Source of the DNA: Sorghum bicolor
Taxonomy: Eukaryota; Streptophyta; Magnoliopsida; Poales; Poaceae
NCBI RefSeq assembly: GCF_000003195.3
Contig: NC_012876.2
Location: forward strand, 65,218,407 to 65,282,406
Direction: 5' to 3'
Length of the DNA: 64,000 bases
Of this stretch, positions 1-10,923 are shown in pieces. The position numbers and the translations under genes are program-made. How positions within the stretch are numbered: the first letter of the stretch is position 1; each line of letters begins with the position of its first letter. The notes under the pieces were generated by a model. The model ran no database searches, was not told where the DNA came from, and saw only the letters and a list, made by a program, of their open reading frames with translations.

Positions 1-573
1 AGTGGTATTACCTAGCCAATCAGTGAATCATCCGATAAAATTGGGACCAATGCCAATGGGTGAAGTGGCAACAGTTGGCAGAAGAATATGGCCTCATCGG
101 ATGATATGGTGCAACATCTTTGGGACCCGACAGATTGTCCTATGGTGGACAAAAAGTTTCCAACAGATAGTTAGGGTGGATGGGTTGTGTGTTCCTAGTT
201 GTTTTGTTATTGTAGTGGAAGTGCTCTAAGGATACTAGAAGATAGAGCAAGTGATCCTACACTCTATATACCTTCTTAAGTGCATAGATATCACTTGAGA
301 TCTTTGTTACTTTTCAGGGGCATCGACCCTCCAAACATTGTGTGGTGCGGTGATGGATGTGCAAGGATGAGGAACTTCTTCCTTCATGGAGAAGCGTTGT
401 AGTCCTCAATTGTTCATGCTAAAAAGATACAAATACATAATACCTAGTACTCAATAAAAAATTAATGGATCCCAGTCATCTTTGGTTTTATTAAGTGCAA
501 CATCATTTATACATATAGTACACTGAGTATGAAAAGTTGAAAACTGACAATTAACCATGTCATATCAACCTTG
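1..573. other. intergenic, no gene seen
   Basis: No reading frame here has recognisable domain content, and no splice-consistent gene model could be made. Composition is moderately AT-rich and typical of grass intergenic DNA. The window starts inside it, so the end of a gene beyond the left edge cannot be excluded. Confidence 0.5.
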
Positions 574-581
574 CTTGCTTG

Positions 582-745
582 CGGTGGCGAAGCTAGAGCA
601 AATTAAAGGGGGTGCACTTAGCTTGTGGGTGCATAGAAATCTTTCGTGTGGGTGCATATATGGTAAAATTTTGGACCTAGTCACTGTTTTTATAAATTTT
701 TGGGGTGCATTTGCACCCCCTAGTTAATACGTAGCTTCGCCCCTG
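582..745. mobile_element. hAT-type MITE (164 bp) with 8-bp target duplication
   Basis: The ends are imperfect inverted repeats: the left end reads CGGTGGCGAAGCTA and the right end, reverse complemented, CAGGGGCGAAGCTA. The element is flanked on both sides by CTTGCTTG (574-581 and 746-753). An 8-bp duplication and short CAGGGGCG-like ends are typical of hAT non-autonomous elements. It has no coding capacity. The flank is itself a CTTG repeat, so the duplication is slightly less informative than a complex 8-mer would be. Confidence 0.7.
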
Positions 746-753
746 CTTGCTTG

Positions 754-1971
754 TTGGTGAAGAATGGCTAGACCAACAAGGACAAGGTGTCGAGATCCAA
801 TAGAGCTAGACCGTGGAGTGGCTGCCACCTAGCGAACCGGCAAAGGGCAATGAGTCGAGGTAGATGTTGCAGGTGCAGAGAGCAAGCTACCGATCAAGAG
901 GAAGGTCGAACCACATGAGCTAGAGCAGCCACGGCCAACTACACTCTCAGACCCTCCATAATGTGAGTGGTGTTACTGTTTATGCGTACAGAAGTGTCAG
1001 TGGTATCCAGTTAAATTTTGGGCTGCAGTGTGAGGAATCACTATGAAACCACTATGGGACCCACCATAAATTATGTAAAAGCTAATGTTAAGAGAGAAGC
1101 AAAGAAGGAAGAAATATTATTCTATTAACCTGGCACCGGTTGGAACCGACGCAACTACTTGCGTCGCTTCTCATTTTCCTGGAGCTGGCAGCACTAGTTG
1201 TAATATATGGAGTCACTCTTCTTTCATCTCTCTCCTATTCTAGCCCTACTCAAGCATCACGCTGTGGAGAGCCTCACTCGACTAGTGAAACTAGCCAGGG
1301 AGTAGTCGCCACGAGTCCAGGCCACCAACCTTCTCCTACCCGAAAGGCTAAAAGTGTTCCTCTCATCAGGCCAAACACTAAAGGCCTCAATGTGACAAAA
1401 AAAAAACCATAGTTTCTATTTACACCCTCAAGTGGATAAGGTTTCACTAGGTAGAAATAGTGGTAATATTGGAAAAGAAATCTAATTAATGGATTCACAT
1501 AGAATTGATCGGTTCACAGATTTTGTACTAAACCAACCAATTCAATCGACTTTTAATGATCTAATTGCACAGATTTTTTTTCAAACGAATCTTACGTTCA
1601 ATCTTTTACGGTTGGACTGATCTGATCCTATCCTAATAGCCTGAGAAATGCTCAGGTATGATTATCGGACCAAGCTTGTCACGTGGGAGTTGTGGTCAAA
1701 TTTTGTACCCTATCGCTCATATTTTTTTTCTTAATATGCATTGAACTTCTTATTTAAAGGTGAATAATTGTTTGTAAAGTATTTTTTTATTATGACATAT
1801 ACAGTATTAGTTACATCCTCTATTCTAAATTATAGGTCCTTTGGAATACTCTAGGTACATAACTTTCGCTATGCACCTAAATAAATATATAACATATTTA
1901 GATATATATCATAAAAGTTTACGATATATTTAGATATATAACAAAAAGAGATGTTTTACAATAGTTGGCAA
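754..1971. other. intergenic, no gene seen
   Basis: AT-rich DNA with only short frames that overlap on both strands and have no recognisable domain. Nothing supports a gene or an RNA. Confidence 0.5.
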
Positions 1972-2064
1972 AGTACCATGGTATCTCCAAGTACTTTCAT
2001 CTTCTTCTATTTTCTAAGTAATTAAATGAGAAATATATTATTGTAGGTATTTTAGTAATTAAGG

Positions 2065-3120
2065 GTGTGCCCTTCTCGAATTAGACGTGATGGGCCGACC
2101 TACCCTTTGCCTCCATGTCGCCCGTCGGCCCTTTGGCGAGTACATGACCGCGAAGAAAGGACCGAGTGCAACCCCCGTCGCCGCCTCTACCCCTCCCGAC
2201 GCCACGCTCGCTGCCGTTTTGCCCCTTCGGCCACTAGCCCGCCCCCTCCTCTCCCCCTGGCCGGTTTAGGTCACAATAGACAGGAGCGGCACGACTGCTG
2301 CTCCCCTACCTTGTCACTATCGACAAGCATCCACTACAGTGCCCGCCCCAGTGGCAAGAGGTCGGCGCGCCCTGGCGTCCCGTCCCCTGGCCCTAGCCTC
2401 AGCCTCAGCCGGCCAGGCCCACCGACGCACCTGGGCCTAGCCTCGCTACCCCATGCGGTCTTGCAATAGATGGTGAGAGCCTGTTTCCCTATGCATTTTC
2501 TTATCAAGTTTTCCCAAAATCCCCTAACTTCTCTAATTTGTTAGGTAGTTGTTGTTTGATTTTTCTTTGATTTAGTTCAATTTGTGTATGCATTAAGAAT
2601 TAGGGATGTATTGATCGATTATTTATGCATTATGTGATTTGGTTGTAGGATTTGTGAACTATGAAGAGGGCTGGAGACCACTTGTGCTCTTCTGATATTT
2701 TTTTAAACAATGTACAGGAAGAGATGGTCGATTTTGTGTTGCGTTTATGCTTGAGTACGAGGAAATTGTTTGCTAGCGAAGACGAAGGCTTTGCGTTTTA
2801 TAACAAATATGCATTTGATAAATAGTTTAGTGTGAGAAAAAGCTATGTGGGACGATGCCAAAACTGAGTTCCTAAGGAAGTTTGTGTGCACTTGGCAAGG
2901 TTTCCGTATCGCCGCCGCGTCCATCAAGGTTACGCCTGGTCATGGCCGTGCTGGCTAGGACAGCACCCACCTGCCCCGCAGCTATCTATCAGGCAACAGC
3001 ACCGCCATCGCGCCCACACCCCTTGGGGCCATGCCTGACCGCCGCCGCTCTCCACAGCCATAGGGTCGCGTCCGGCCGTGGCCTCACCTGCTGGCCGGCG
3101 GAGAGGCAACACTAGACCCA
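2065..3120 (+). other. GC-rich composite block around the FAR1 fragment
   Basis: Two GC-rich stretches (about 2085-2470 and 2905-3120) bracket an AT-rich intron-like segment and the FAR1 fragment. Frames through the GC-rich parts are open in several registers, as expected from composition, and carry no domain I recognise. The block is bounded by two related direct-repeat segments sharing CTCCAAGTACTTTC (about 1986-2000 and 3290-3304). It looks like a mosaic of captured pieces and not like one gene. Confidence 0.35.
2700..2905 (+). pseudogene. decayed FAR1-type DNA-binding domain fragment
   Basis: Read on the plus strand, this stretch gives a recognisable start of a FAR1/FHY3-type domain: KLFASEDEGFAFYNKYAFDK, a stop codon where a Gly/Lys would be expected, then FSVRKSYV. 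After a one-base frame change it continues as WDDAKTEFLRKFVCTWQGF. FAR1 domains derive from Mutator-like transposases and are abundant in grasses, both as transcription factors and as transposon genes. Here one stop and one frameshift break the domain, and the similarity ends abruptly at about 2905 in unrelated GC-rich sequence. It is therefore a dead fragment and not a working gene. Whether it came from a host FRS gene or from a MULE transposase cannot be decided from so short a piece. Confidence 0.6.
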
Positions 3121-3534
3121 ACCCAACAACAAGCGATGACGAGAATCGTATAATGAAAAAACATAAAAAATCTTATTTTTGCAACTAAAATGACCGATTT
3201 ACTCTTATTCAAAAAAAAAAATAGATATGACTCCACGTATTTTGGTACCCATCTCATCTAATGCCGTACTATTCCCATCTATTTAGTACCTCCAAGTACT
3301 TTCTCCTATTTTTCTATCCTCTTATCTCGTCAACCCATATTATTCTCAACCATTGTAAAATTTCTCTAATAAAAACTAAAATTGTTTATTTATAAGAAAA
3401 ACCAAAACCACTTACAAATTGGAATGGGTGAAGTCCGTTACAAAACCATCGTCGATCATTTCAAATCAAAACTCGGATTCACATAGGAAGTACGAGGTGA
3501 TTTTGCACGTGTCCTTGGTCGTTTCCGACTCCAC

Positions 3535-4860
3535 TTCAACTCCTCCACGTGACCAGCTGCCACTCAGCCCCGCCGCAGCGGCGCTCCTCTCGCCGCCGCC
3601 GCCCTTGCCCCTTCGGTCCCTCCCTTCGATGGTTCGCCCGTGCTTCTCGCTGGCTCCGCACCGTCACGGTCATCCTTCGTCCGCTCCGCCGACTGCTCGG
3701 GTAAGGAATAGCGGGTGATTTCTTTGTTTGGAATTTGGGAAGCAATCCACTAAGATCTCGGAATCCTCTCCACCTCTCTGTTTTTAAGAGAGATCTACGT
3801 ACTAATTAGTCCACGGGAATGATTCGGTTGCTTAGTAATTATAATCCACGCAGTGTTCTGGAACTGAATCTGTAATTTTGTGTTTTCAAGCTAGTTGCTG
3901 CATGTTAATGACTTTGCATCTGAGATTTAGTGGTTGCAAATGTCACCATTTTGTTAGATGAAGAAGAACTCGGCATTGATTATGTTTTTTTGTCGTGCTT
4001 TCTCTAATTGAGCATGCTGTCCATTATAGAAAATTTTCACTAATTTAATTAATTAATTAAGCGGCAGGTCATGACAGTTTATACGTTAAGAAAAAGTTAC
4101 AGGAAAAAAAGTTCGGAAACACCGGTGGTTCACCTTAATTCTGACTTGATGGGCAGGTTTATACACTCAAAGTCAAATATTATGATGTTCTGACGAATTG
4201 CAGGCTCATGACTTATTATGAGCTTCTTCATTTCTAAATGACGCTGACTGACAAGGGATGAGCTTTGTTGCCTCCTTTTAAAACTTCCTGTCCAACTTGC
4301 AGAGTTTGTGTTCAGGTGGTCCCTGTTCTTGTTCAATAGTAGTAGTAACTTCAAATCAAGATTCTGAACATTTTCTTTTACTTTCTGTTCAAGAAAATGT
4401 TCTTTTTGTTTCACGTATAAAAATATTGGCCGTATGGTCAGACAGTAGAACTGTAGAATATAAGATTATACACTTTTATATATAAATAGCATTGCAGTTC
4501 TGATGGATCTTTGTTTTCCTTTTCCATCTCTGAAAAATTGCTTGTTTTGTTTTTCTTTTCAGTTGGCCACTAGCAGTGTCGAGTGAATGTGACTACCAAT
4601 TCCCATTTTTATCCTGTTCCTGAACCTGAAGAGAGACTGCCAAGCTCTTGCTGACATGCTTCTTGTTGAATGCTTCTGTTCCATTTCCAGCGATGAGGAT
4701 GGCACCTTGCTGTTCAGAGTTCAGACTCCAGAGGCGTATCTTTGCCTGCATTATTATTCTTCCCACCCAGAACGACTATCTGAACGGTGCCAAGTCGCCT
4801 TTCGACACTTGCTGCTCTGGATTGAAAAGAATCATACATGGGAATAGCAGGTGATAGCTG
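3535..4860 (+). ncRNA. possible spliced transcript without a convincing protein
   Basis: A GC-rich segment resembling a plant 5' untranslated exon (about 3535-3700) ends in a good donor (CGG then GTAAGG at 3701). Downstream, a pyrimidine tract with TTTTCAG at about 4555-4562 could be an acceptor for a last exon running to about 4860. The only open frame in that last part is short (63 codons from 4656) and has no domain I recognise. A non-coding transcript, the untranslated leader of a lost gene, or chance splice sites are all possible. This is inference from composition and splice signals only. Confidence 0.22.
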
Positions 4861-5968
4861 GACTCCCTTGTGCATCTTCTTCTGTTGTCTGCGTGCTTTA
4901 TCGGGCCGTGCAGACCCGCATCATACGTTTCTATGATCAAGTTCGTTCATGGAGAATTATTGGTGTGCGAGGCTTAATTGCAGCATGTTGCTGCCACCGC
5001 ACATTAGGAGACGCAACCATACCTTGTTTAATTCTTGTATAAAGTCTAGCAGCTCATTGGCACCACTATGCAAGGAGAGTGGTGCAGAAAAGAGGTGCAT
5101 TAGCTGTACTCGTGTTGTTCTTTTCATATATTCTTCTAGAACATGAGGCATGCATATTTTTATATACTTTTCTGTTGATTTGGTGTGGAGGAAAAAAGAA
5201 ATACATACATAGGGATAGGGGGGATGTTTTGTTTTAGAGACATACTAATTAAACCAGCTTACATCATTGTAGGTTTTGGTTATGGCCATTAATTAGCTTG
5301 GCCTGAGTGATGGGCAAATCATTGTGTCCACCCTGTCTACAGCATGTGCAGCAATTGCTGCGTTGATGCTGCATGAGTGGTGTGGTTAGACAAATATTCC
5401 TCCATTCTGGAGTTTAGGCCACATAACACATTCCTCTGCCGCATTGTTATATAGGATATATAGGATACTACTCACCACATGCATGATAGATGGGCATGCA
5501 GGAGCAGCCATGCCAATGCCATGCATTGCCAACAAATGATCAGTTGGGTTGAGGCTACAATGCCATACCAAGGTCACCTGCTCTCAGCATCTGCTCGAGG
5601 AATGTGAGTTGGCAAGCTGTTGGCTCGGAAAGCTTGCAGCAGCTAGCAGCCTAGCATAGCAACGCTTGCCTGTGCTGTGATCGATATATACTACATGTTC
5701 CTGCTCCTTTATGTTTAGCTCAACTTAGGTAGTGATGATTGCTGGATATTATTCTTTACTGAGATGTTATATATGGTTGGAGATTTTGCTAGGAAGATAA
5801 CATGTGAGCATGTGCACTCTTTTTCTTAACAATAGACACCTGTATTGTATTGTATTGTATTGTGACAACAGAATATGCACTGCACACACATTCCTGATAT
5901 TCTAGATACGAGTACGAGTACTAGGGAAGCAGGTTTTTTTTTTCTTCTGTTTGCTGTCATATGGCCCA
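4861..5968. other. intergenic, no gene seen
   Basis: AT-rich sequence with a short (GTATT)n run at about 5845-5870 and no supported gene. Its right part lies downstream of the minus-strand SOFL gene and may hold that gene's 3' untranslated region. Confidence 0.45.
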
Positions 5969-5970
5969 TA

Positions 5971-6035
5971 CTTCATCCATTCCAAAATAAATCAACTTGT
6001 GGCTAAGAAGTTGATTTATTTTGGAACAGAGGGAG
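5971..6035. mobile_element. short Stowaway-like MITE
   Basis: A 65-bp palindromic element flanked by TA on both sides. The left end reads CTTCATCCATTCCAAAATAA, and the right end is close to its reverse complement (TTATTTTGGAACAGAGGGAG). TA duplication and a CTCCCTCCGTTCCAAAAT-like terminus are the marks of grass Stowaway (Tc1/mariner-type) elements. The arms meet almost directly, so little internal sequence is left. Confidence 0.65.
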
Positions 6036-6475
6036 TACACGATAACTTGGAACCCCCATCTGGTCAGTATATAGCTTATGAGTTAGAGCAGCATTCATTA
6101 ATTAATATCTACAAACACAGAAGGAGATTTGCAAGCAACATTAAAAGCACAGGGCACTGAAGAACAACAATGACCAGAAGTTACAGTAGATTTTTTTTTT
6201 ACATGGCAATGGCTAATGAACGAACCTACTACAGGTGGTCAACGAGGAGAGGAGGAGATGGCCATACGGAGAAGGCAAAAACAAGGGCCAAAAAAATAGC
6301 CTTCCCATTGATTGATCTATCTCCTCAGAATGAACGCGTGCTTGCTTGATGCTTCTTCTTCTTCTAACAACAAGCAAGGTTTCGAGCTCGACCAACAATG
6401 GCGAAAATTAAAGGAGGATTCATGCTACTGGTGTAGAGTGAATGAAACGAAGCTAGTAGTAATAATAGTATTGTT

Positions 6476-7015
6476 TTACCAGAGGAAGAAGCTTCTCCTT
6501 GAAGAGCCGCCGCCTCTCTTGCTGTGGCCTCGCCTTGATGAGTTGCCCTCTGCTCCTCCTCCTCCTCCATTGCCAGCAGCAGCTTTCTTGCGGGAGCTGG
6601 TGGCGAGCTTTGTGCGTGCGCCATCGTCCTCCTCCTGCTCCTTGCCATGACCATGATGATGCCCTCCATCGTCATCGTCATCATCTTTGCGGCGTTGTTG
6701 GTATTCCGGCGGTGACGACGATGGCGACGACTTCACTTTAGCTGGGCCGGTGGAGGCATCGGACGCGAGGGAGTCGTCGTCGTCGGCGTCGGCGTAATGT
6801 TGGTAGCCCTGCTGGTTGCCGCGGCTGATCATGTAGCCGTAGCCGTCGTCGACGCTGCTCCCTTGGCTGCCGCTGCTCTTGCCGCTGCCGGCAGCGTCGT
6901 CGCCGGCGTGGCCATGCATATGCATGGGCGAGGCAAGGTACATTGTCCAGCCGGACTCGCAGCTGTTGCAGCCCTCTCCGTCGTCCTCCCCGGTGATGTG
7001 AGAGGAGGACTCCAT
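6476..7015 (-). CDS. SOB FIVE-LIKE (SOFL) family protein
   Basis: An intronless 179-residue frame. Near the N-terminus (residues 16-28) it has CNSCESGWTMYLA, the SOFL-A signature, and at about residues 78-92 an acidic stretch followed by SLASDASTGP, the SOFL-B signature. The rest is low complexity: Asp runs, a Gly run, His-rich and Lys/Arg-rich segments near the C-terminus. SOFL proteins are small plant-specific proteins; members in Arabidopsis affect cytokinin levels and responses, and their biochemical activity is not established. I chose the ATG at 7015 because SOFL-A lies close behind it and the 13 upstream in-frame codons look like leader. A GA-rich leader and a TATA box lie upstream. 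The family call rests on the two motifs and is fairly firm; the subgroup is not resolved. Confidence 0.82.
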   Translation of the reverse strand: MESSSHITGEDDGEGCNSCESGWTMYLASPMHMHGHAGDDAAGSGKSSGSQGSSVDDGYGYMISRGNQQGYQHYADADDDDSLASDASTGPAKVKSSPSSSPPEYQQRRKDDDDDDGGHHHGHGKEQEEDDGARTKLATSSRKKAAAGNGGGGGAEGNSSRRGHSKRGGGSSRRSFFLW

Positions 7016-7178
7016 GGCGGTGGGATGGAGTGCGAAGATGGCCGATCGACGCAAGAGGCCTCAGGCCGAGAGAGAGAGAGAGAGAGCAGGATGGAGAAAG
7101 CAAGAGAGAGGGAGAAGCTGATGAGATGAGGGCGATGAGCAGCTTGAGACTTGGGAGGGAGAGGGAGAGGGAGAGGGG

Positions 7179-7187
7179 TATATTTAT
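7179..7187 (-). promoter_or_regulatory. TATA box of the SOFL gene
   Basis: On the minus strand this reads ATAAATATA, about 165 bases upstream of the chosen SOFL start codon. A transcription start some 30 bases downstream would give a leader of about 130-140 bases, rich in CT/GA repeats (7068-7085 and 7150-7178), a common arrangement in plant core promoters. Confidence 0.5.
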
Positions 7188-7421
7188 GCTTGCTCTGGGT
7201 GCCGCATCAATGCAAGGCTGAAGAAGCCATTGCTGCTTCCCTGGCGGCCTGTGGTGCTTCCTGGAGTTGGACACCCACGAGCACGAGCTTCTGATGAAGG
7301 GAACATTGAAGCCTCTGACACCCGGCCACCATCTTCGTCTTCGTCTTGGTCCTGGCCTTGGCCTTCTTCACTTCACAGGAGGCAGGAGAAGAGGAGACGA
7401 CGGACGAGCGGGGAGGACCCC

Positions 7422-7471
7422 GGACTGGACTGGACTGGACACCGGGTAGGGTAGGGTAGGGTAGGGTAGGG
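7422..7471 (+). repeat. (GGACT)n and (GGGTA)n tandem repeats, G-quadruplex-prone
   Basis: Repeats of GGACT are followed directly by six GGG runs at exact five-base spacing (7444-7471, unit GGGTA). The plus strand can in principle form a quadruplex with two-base loops. The unit is not the plant telomere unit TTTAGGG. It lies about 240-260 bases upstream of the SOFL TATA box. Confidence 0.85.
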
Positions 7472-7626
7472 CCGCGAGAAACGCCAAGACGTCGTCCTGT
7501 GTGTTGCTGGCGTTGGAGAGGAGGAAGAAGGGGAGAGAGAGGGGGTGGCGGCAGCAGGCAGGGCAGGGCAGTGTCCTTAAATGGGAAAGACAGGCTATCC
7601 CTCCCTCCAACTGTCTCTCATCATAA

Positions 7627-7870
7627 GGACCTGTTTAGTTCACCTCAAAAAGCAAAAAGTTTTCAAGATTTCCCATCACATCGAATCTTGCGGCACATAC
7701 ATGAAGCATTAAATATAAACGAAAGTAAAAACTAATTACACAGTTTAGCTGGAAATCGCGAGAGGAATCTTTTGGTCCTAGTTAGTCTATAATTGGATAA
7801 TATTTGTCACAAACAAACAAAAAATGCTACAGTACCAAAATCCGAAATCTTTTCAGAACTAAACAAGGCC
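7627..7870. mobile_element. Tourist-like MITE (GGCCTTGTTTAGTT family)
   Basis: Starts GGACCTGTTTAGTTCACC, ends AACTAAACAAGGCC, and is flanked by TAA on both sides (7624-7626, 7871-7873). A 3-bp TAA/TTA-type duplication and 14-bp inverted ends fit the PIF/Harbinger (Tourist) group. The body shares the block ATTAAATATA...AATTACACAG...TTAGTC with the other copies in this window. Confidence 0.8.
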
Positions 7871-8162
7871 TAACTTTGCCGTCATTCTGTTCTCTGTCTT
7901 GTCACCAAGCCGCACCAGCCCCAGCCGTCTACTACAGGGCTCTTGCTCTGCTCTCCTCTGTTCAGCGTGACAGGGCTTCTGGTGCCCTGCCCTGCCCATG
8001 TGGGCGTCCAGCGTCCTGCCTCTGTTCCCGGCTCCGCTCCTCCCTCCTCCTCCTCCTCTGGCCGGGACAGCCGGACAGCGCAATGGCGATAAAATCTATC
8101 TTGTTTGCTTGTGTCTGTGAGACAAGACTGTCGGCGGTATAGGAGGAACTCCAACTGCAATC

Positions 8163-9369
8163 ATGCATGATGAAGAGGAGAGGAGAGGAGAGGCCCTGCT
8201 AGCGAGTATTCTCAGTTGGGCTGAGGCCTGTCCAACTGCAGTGCAGTAGCCGATGCCCCCTGTGGCCCTGTTTGGATTAAGAGACTAATTTTAGGTCCAG
8301 ATTAAAAAATTAGCCTACCCAAGCCTAGTGGTGTTTGATCCCTATTAGATGTTTTTTTTAGATAATACAATTAATCCCTATTATTTGATGTAATAACTGG
8401 ATTTGGACTAGTGTGCCCTATAAATAGCCAAATGGACGGTACGTATAGTACCACAATACTATGCCTTAACAGATCCAAGAAAATGTTTAGGAAGGCCTAG
8501 ACTGAATAGAGAGCTAGACCAACAAAGCTTCCATGGCTAAAACTTCTAGGCGAGGCTGGCCTAGCGTGTTCGTGCTAGCCCGAGCACTATAGGCCATTCG
8601 GGGCGGCGCCTCTCATCGAGTCATTGTTGTTGCGCCTCTCGCTCCGTCGTTGCCTCGCCGTGGAGTTGTGTTGCCTAGTTCATCATCACCATCCCGTGAT
8701 GCTACATCGACCGTGTCGATTCTGCTCATGGAGTCACGCCTCCTTCGCCACAAGCAGGGCCATGCAGCCTCCACCACACGCTCTGTGGGGTCACGCCACC
8801 TACATCGGAAGAAGCAGCACCGCCTAGGTCAGGACGAGCTGCGTCGCCTACTTTAGGACGTGAGAAAGAACGAGAGGGAGCGAGGAGTTAGGGTTTTTAG
8901 AGAATGGGTTCTTAGAGATGGCACTCTGCGATTCATCTGCTATGGTTTACTTGAGGACATCCAGTGACAAGGAAGATTCGGGTCGATATAGTGTCAGCCC
9001 ATTTAGCCATGCTATGCTCGTGTCCGTAGCACTACGCCCGTGCCAACATGCATTGGCACTATGGATTTTAGTGTCATACCAGGCTAAGTTTATACTTTTT
9101 TCGGGCCGTTAATAGGATCACCCAACGGGCCTATTACCTAGCATAAGCCACTTTTCGTGACTCTCGGTGCGTTTGGTTCTCTTATCACATGATGCCAGAA
9201 AAAGTTATATGCTTGGTTAATGAAATAGTTATAGCAGCTACGACTTTTCATAATTTTTTTTTGAGTGTGACAAGTGTGGCAGCCAAAATCATAGTCGCAC
9301 CTTAGGCAGTCGCGGTGGCGGTGGCATGCTCTGGCCGACAAGCAAGCACACCCTCAGTTTCCGATATAT
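8163..9369. other. intergenic with unidentified repeat-like sequence
   Basis: No gene supported. Around 8580-8900 the sequence becomes GC-richer with frames open in two registers but no domain. Two stretches rich in CGTGCTAGCCCGAGCAC / CCATGCTATGCTCGTG words (about 8560-8600 and 9000-9060) suggest an old repeat whose family I could not name. Confidence 0.35.
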
Positions 9370-9799
9370 GGCCTTTGTGTAGATGTAATTTTTTTTGGAT
9401 TTTGACATTGTAGCACTTTTGTTTGTATTTGACAAACATTGTCCAATCATGAACTAATTAGGCTTAAAACATTCGTCTCGCGATTTACAGGTAAACTGTG
9501 TAATAAGTTATTTTTTATCTATATTTAATGCTCCATGCATGTGTCTTAAGATTCGATGTGATGGAGAATCCTGTAAACTTTTGGGGTTTTGAGTACATCG
9601 TTTCTTTGGATTTCGCTACTGTAGTATTTTTGTTTTTATTTAATAATTATTATCTAATCATAGACTAATTATGTTCAAAAGATTCGTCTCATAAATTACA
9701 GGTAATCTTTATTTTTATCTATATTTAATGCTTCATGTATGTGCCACAAGATTCAATGTGATGGAGAATCTTAAAAAATTTTGACAACTAAACGAGGCC
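9370..9799. mobile_element. two head-to-tail copies of the Tourist-like MITE
   Basis: The left end reads GGCCTTTGTGTAG and the right end CTAAACGAGGCC followed by TTA. In between, the family's internal block (GACAAACATTGTCCAATCATGAAC ... ATATTTAATGCTCCATGCATG) occurs once at about 9425-9545. It occurs again, more diverged, at about 9640-9745. The join near 9598 lacks complete inner ends, so the structure is either a nested insertion with loss or an unequal exchange between two copies. Confidence 0.6.
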
Positions 9800-9802
9800 T
9801 TA

Positions 9803-10889
9803 CCTGACCGAGATTTGTGGTGGAGGGAAGGAAAGATGAGCGTAGCTCCATTTCCGGCGGGCTGGGAGATTTGAAAAATGAAATGTACGAATATAGCCAT
9901 AGCCATAGCCTATAGCCTGATGGGTGATATAGCGCATGGGCATGCTGGTGAAAGGTTCCTTGAACTCTCATGCGCACCTCATCTCCGAACTGCTCACCTG
10001 TCATTCAGACATGCGCTTTGGTCGAACTGTGACACGGTCCATCCCATCCATTGGCAATGCAGCGTGTGCATATGTGTGCGTGGCAGCCACAGTGACGGAC
10101 GGGCGCCGCGCGCTGTGCTGTGCACGTGCACGGAGGGAGACGGACGGCACAGTGCAAGTGCTCGTTCGCCTCGTCGCCCTGTCCCCGTCACTGCAGACTC
10201 CATTGTATGGATATGGATATGGATGCACATGCCGACTGCAGTGACGGACGACGCAGAGCAACGACTGTCCATCGGCGGTCCAATCCGCCAGCACGTGCGC
10301 GCCTCTGGGTCTCGCCTGCGTCGTCCCTGCCGCGGCCGGCCGGAACCGGAGAGCGCGGCCAATCACGCCGCGCGGGGCCACGGCTAGCTGGCGCGCATGC
10401 GGACACCCGCACAGGCAGCCGGAGCTGCCCGGCCGGCGTCGCGTCGCTCACAGGCCGGCCAGGATCACATGCATGCATGCATGGCGTCATGGTGGGCGGA
10501 CGGGACGACGGCGGGCGGGGTGGCAGTGGCAGTGGCACGCGCACCGGGGGCCCAGAGCCCGCTAACGCGTCGACGTCGGCCATGCAACACACCGACGGGG
10601 ACATGCCTGCCTGCCTCCTGCTTCCTGGAGAGGAGATGATGCCTTCCTTCCATTTCCATGTGTCCGCCCCGCCCGCCGGCTGCCGGAGTGGGAAGCGCCG
10701 CCGCCGCCGCTGCTGCGACCACATGCCACATCCACCTGCCCTCTTTTGCTCTGCCGCCGTGGACGGCGTACCTTGCCGACTCAATCTCACCGAGTCACCG
10801 CTCCTACTACAATATACTATCAATCAACGGGCACATGGAACAAACTGGATGGCCGAGGGTAAAAAACTACAAAATTAAACCATCCTGTG

Positions 10890-10923
<34 letters not shown>

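Noticed and set aside
2065..2469. Possible 134-residue protein in the GC-rich block
   Set aside because: Pro/Arg/Ser-rich, no domain, two overlapping frames equally open.
6738..7274. A 178-codon minus-strand frame overlapping the SOFL gene
   Set aside because: Arg/Leu/Ser-rich out-of-frame reading of the SOFL exon and its GA-rich leader.
7444..7471. Interstitial telomere repeat
   Set aside because: The unit is GGGTA, not TTTAGGG.
10001..10878. Long open frames on both strands (up to about 250 codons) in the GC-rich stretch
   Set aside because: They overlap in several registers at once, as expected from high GC content, and none has a domain, a conserved-looking start or a splice structure.
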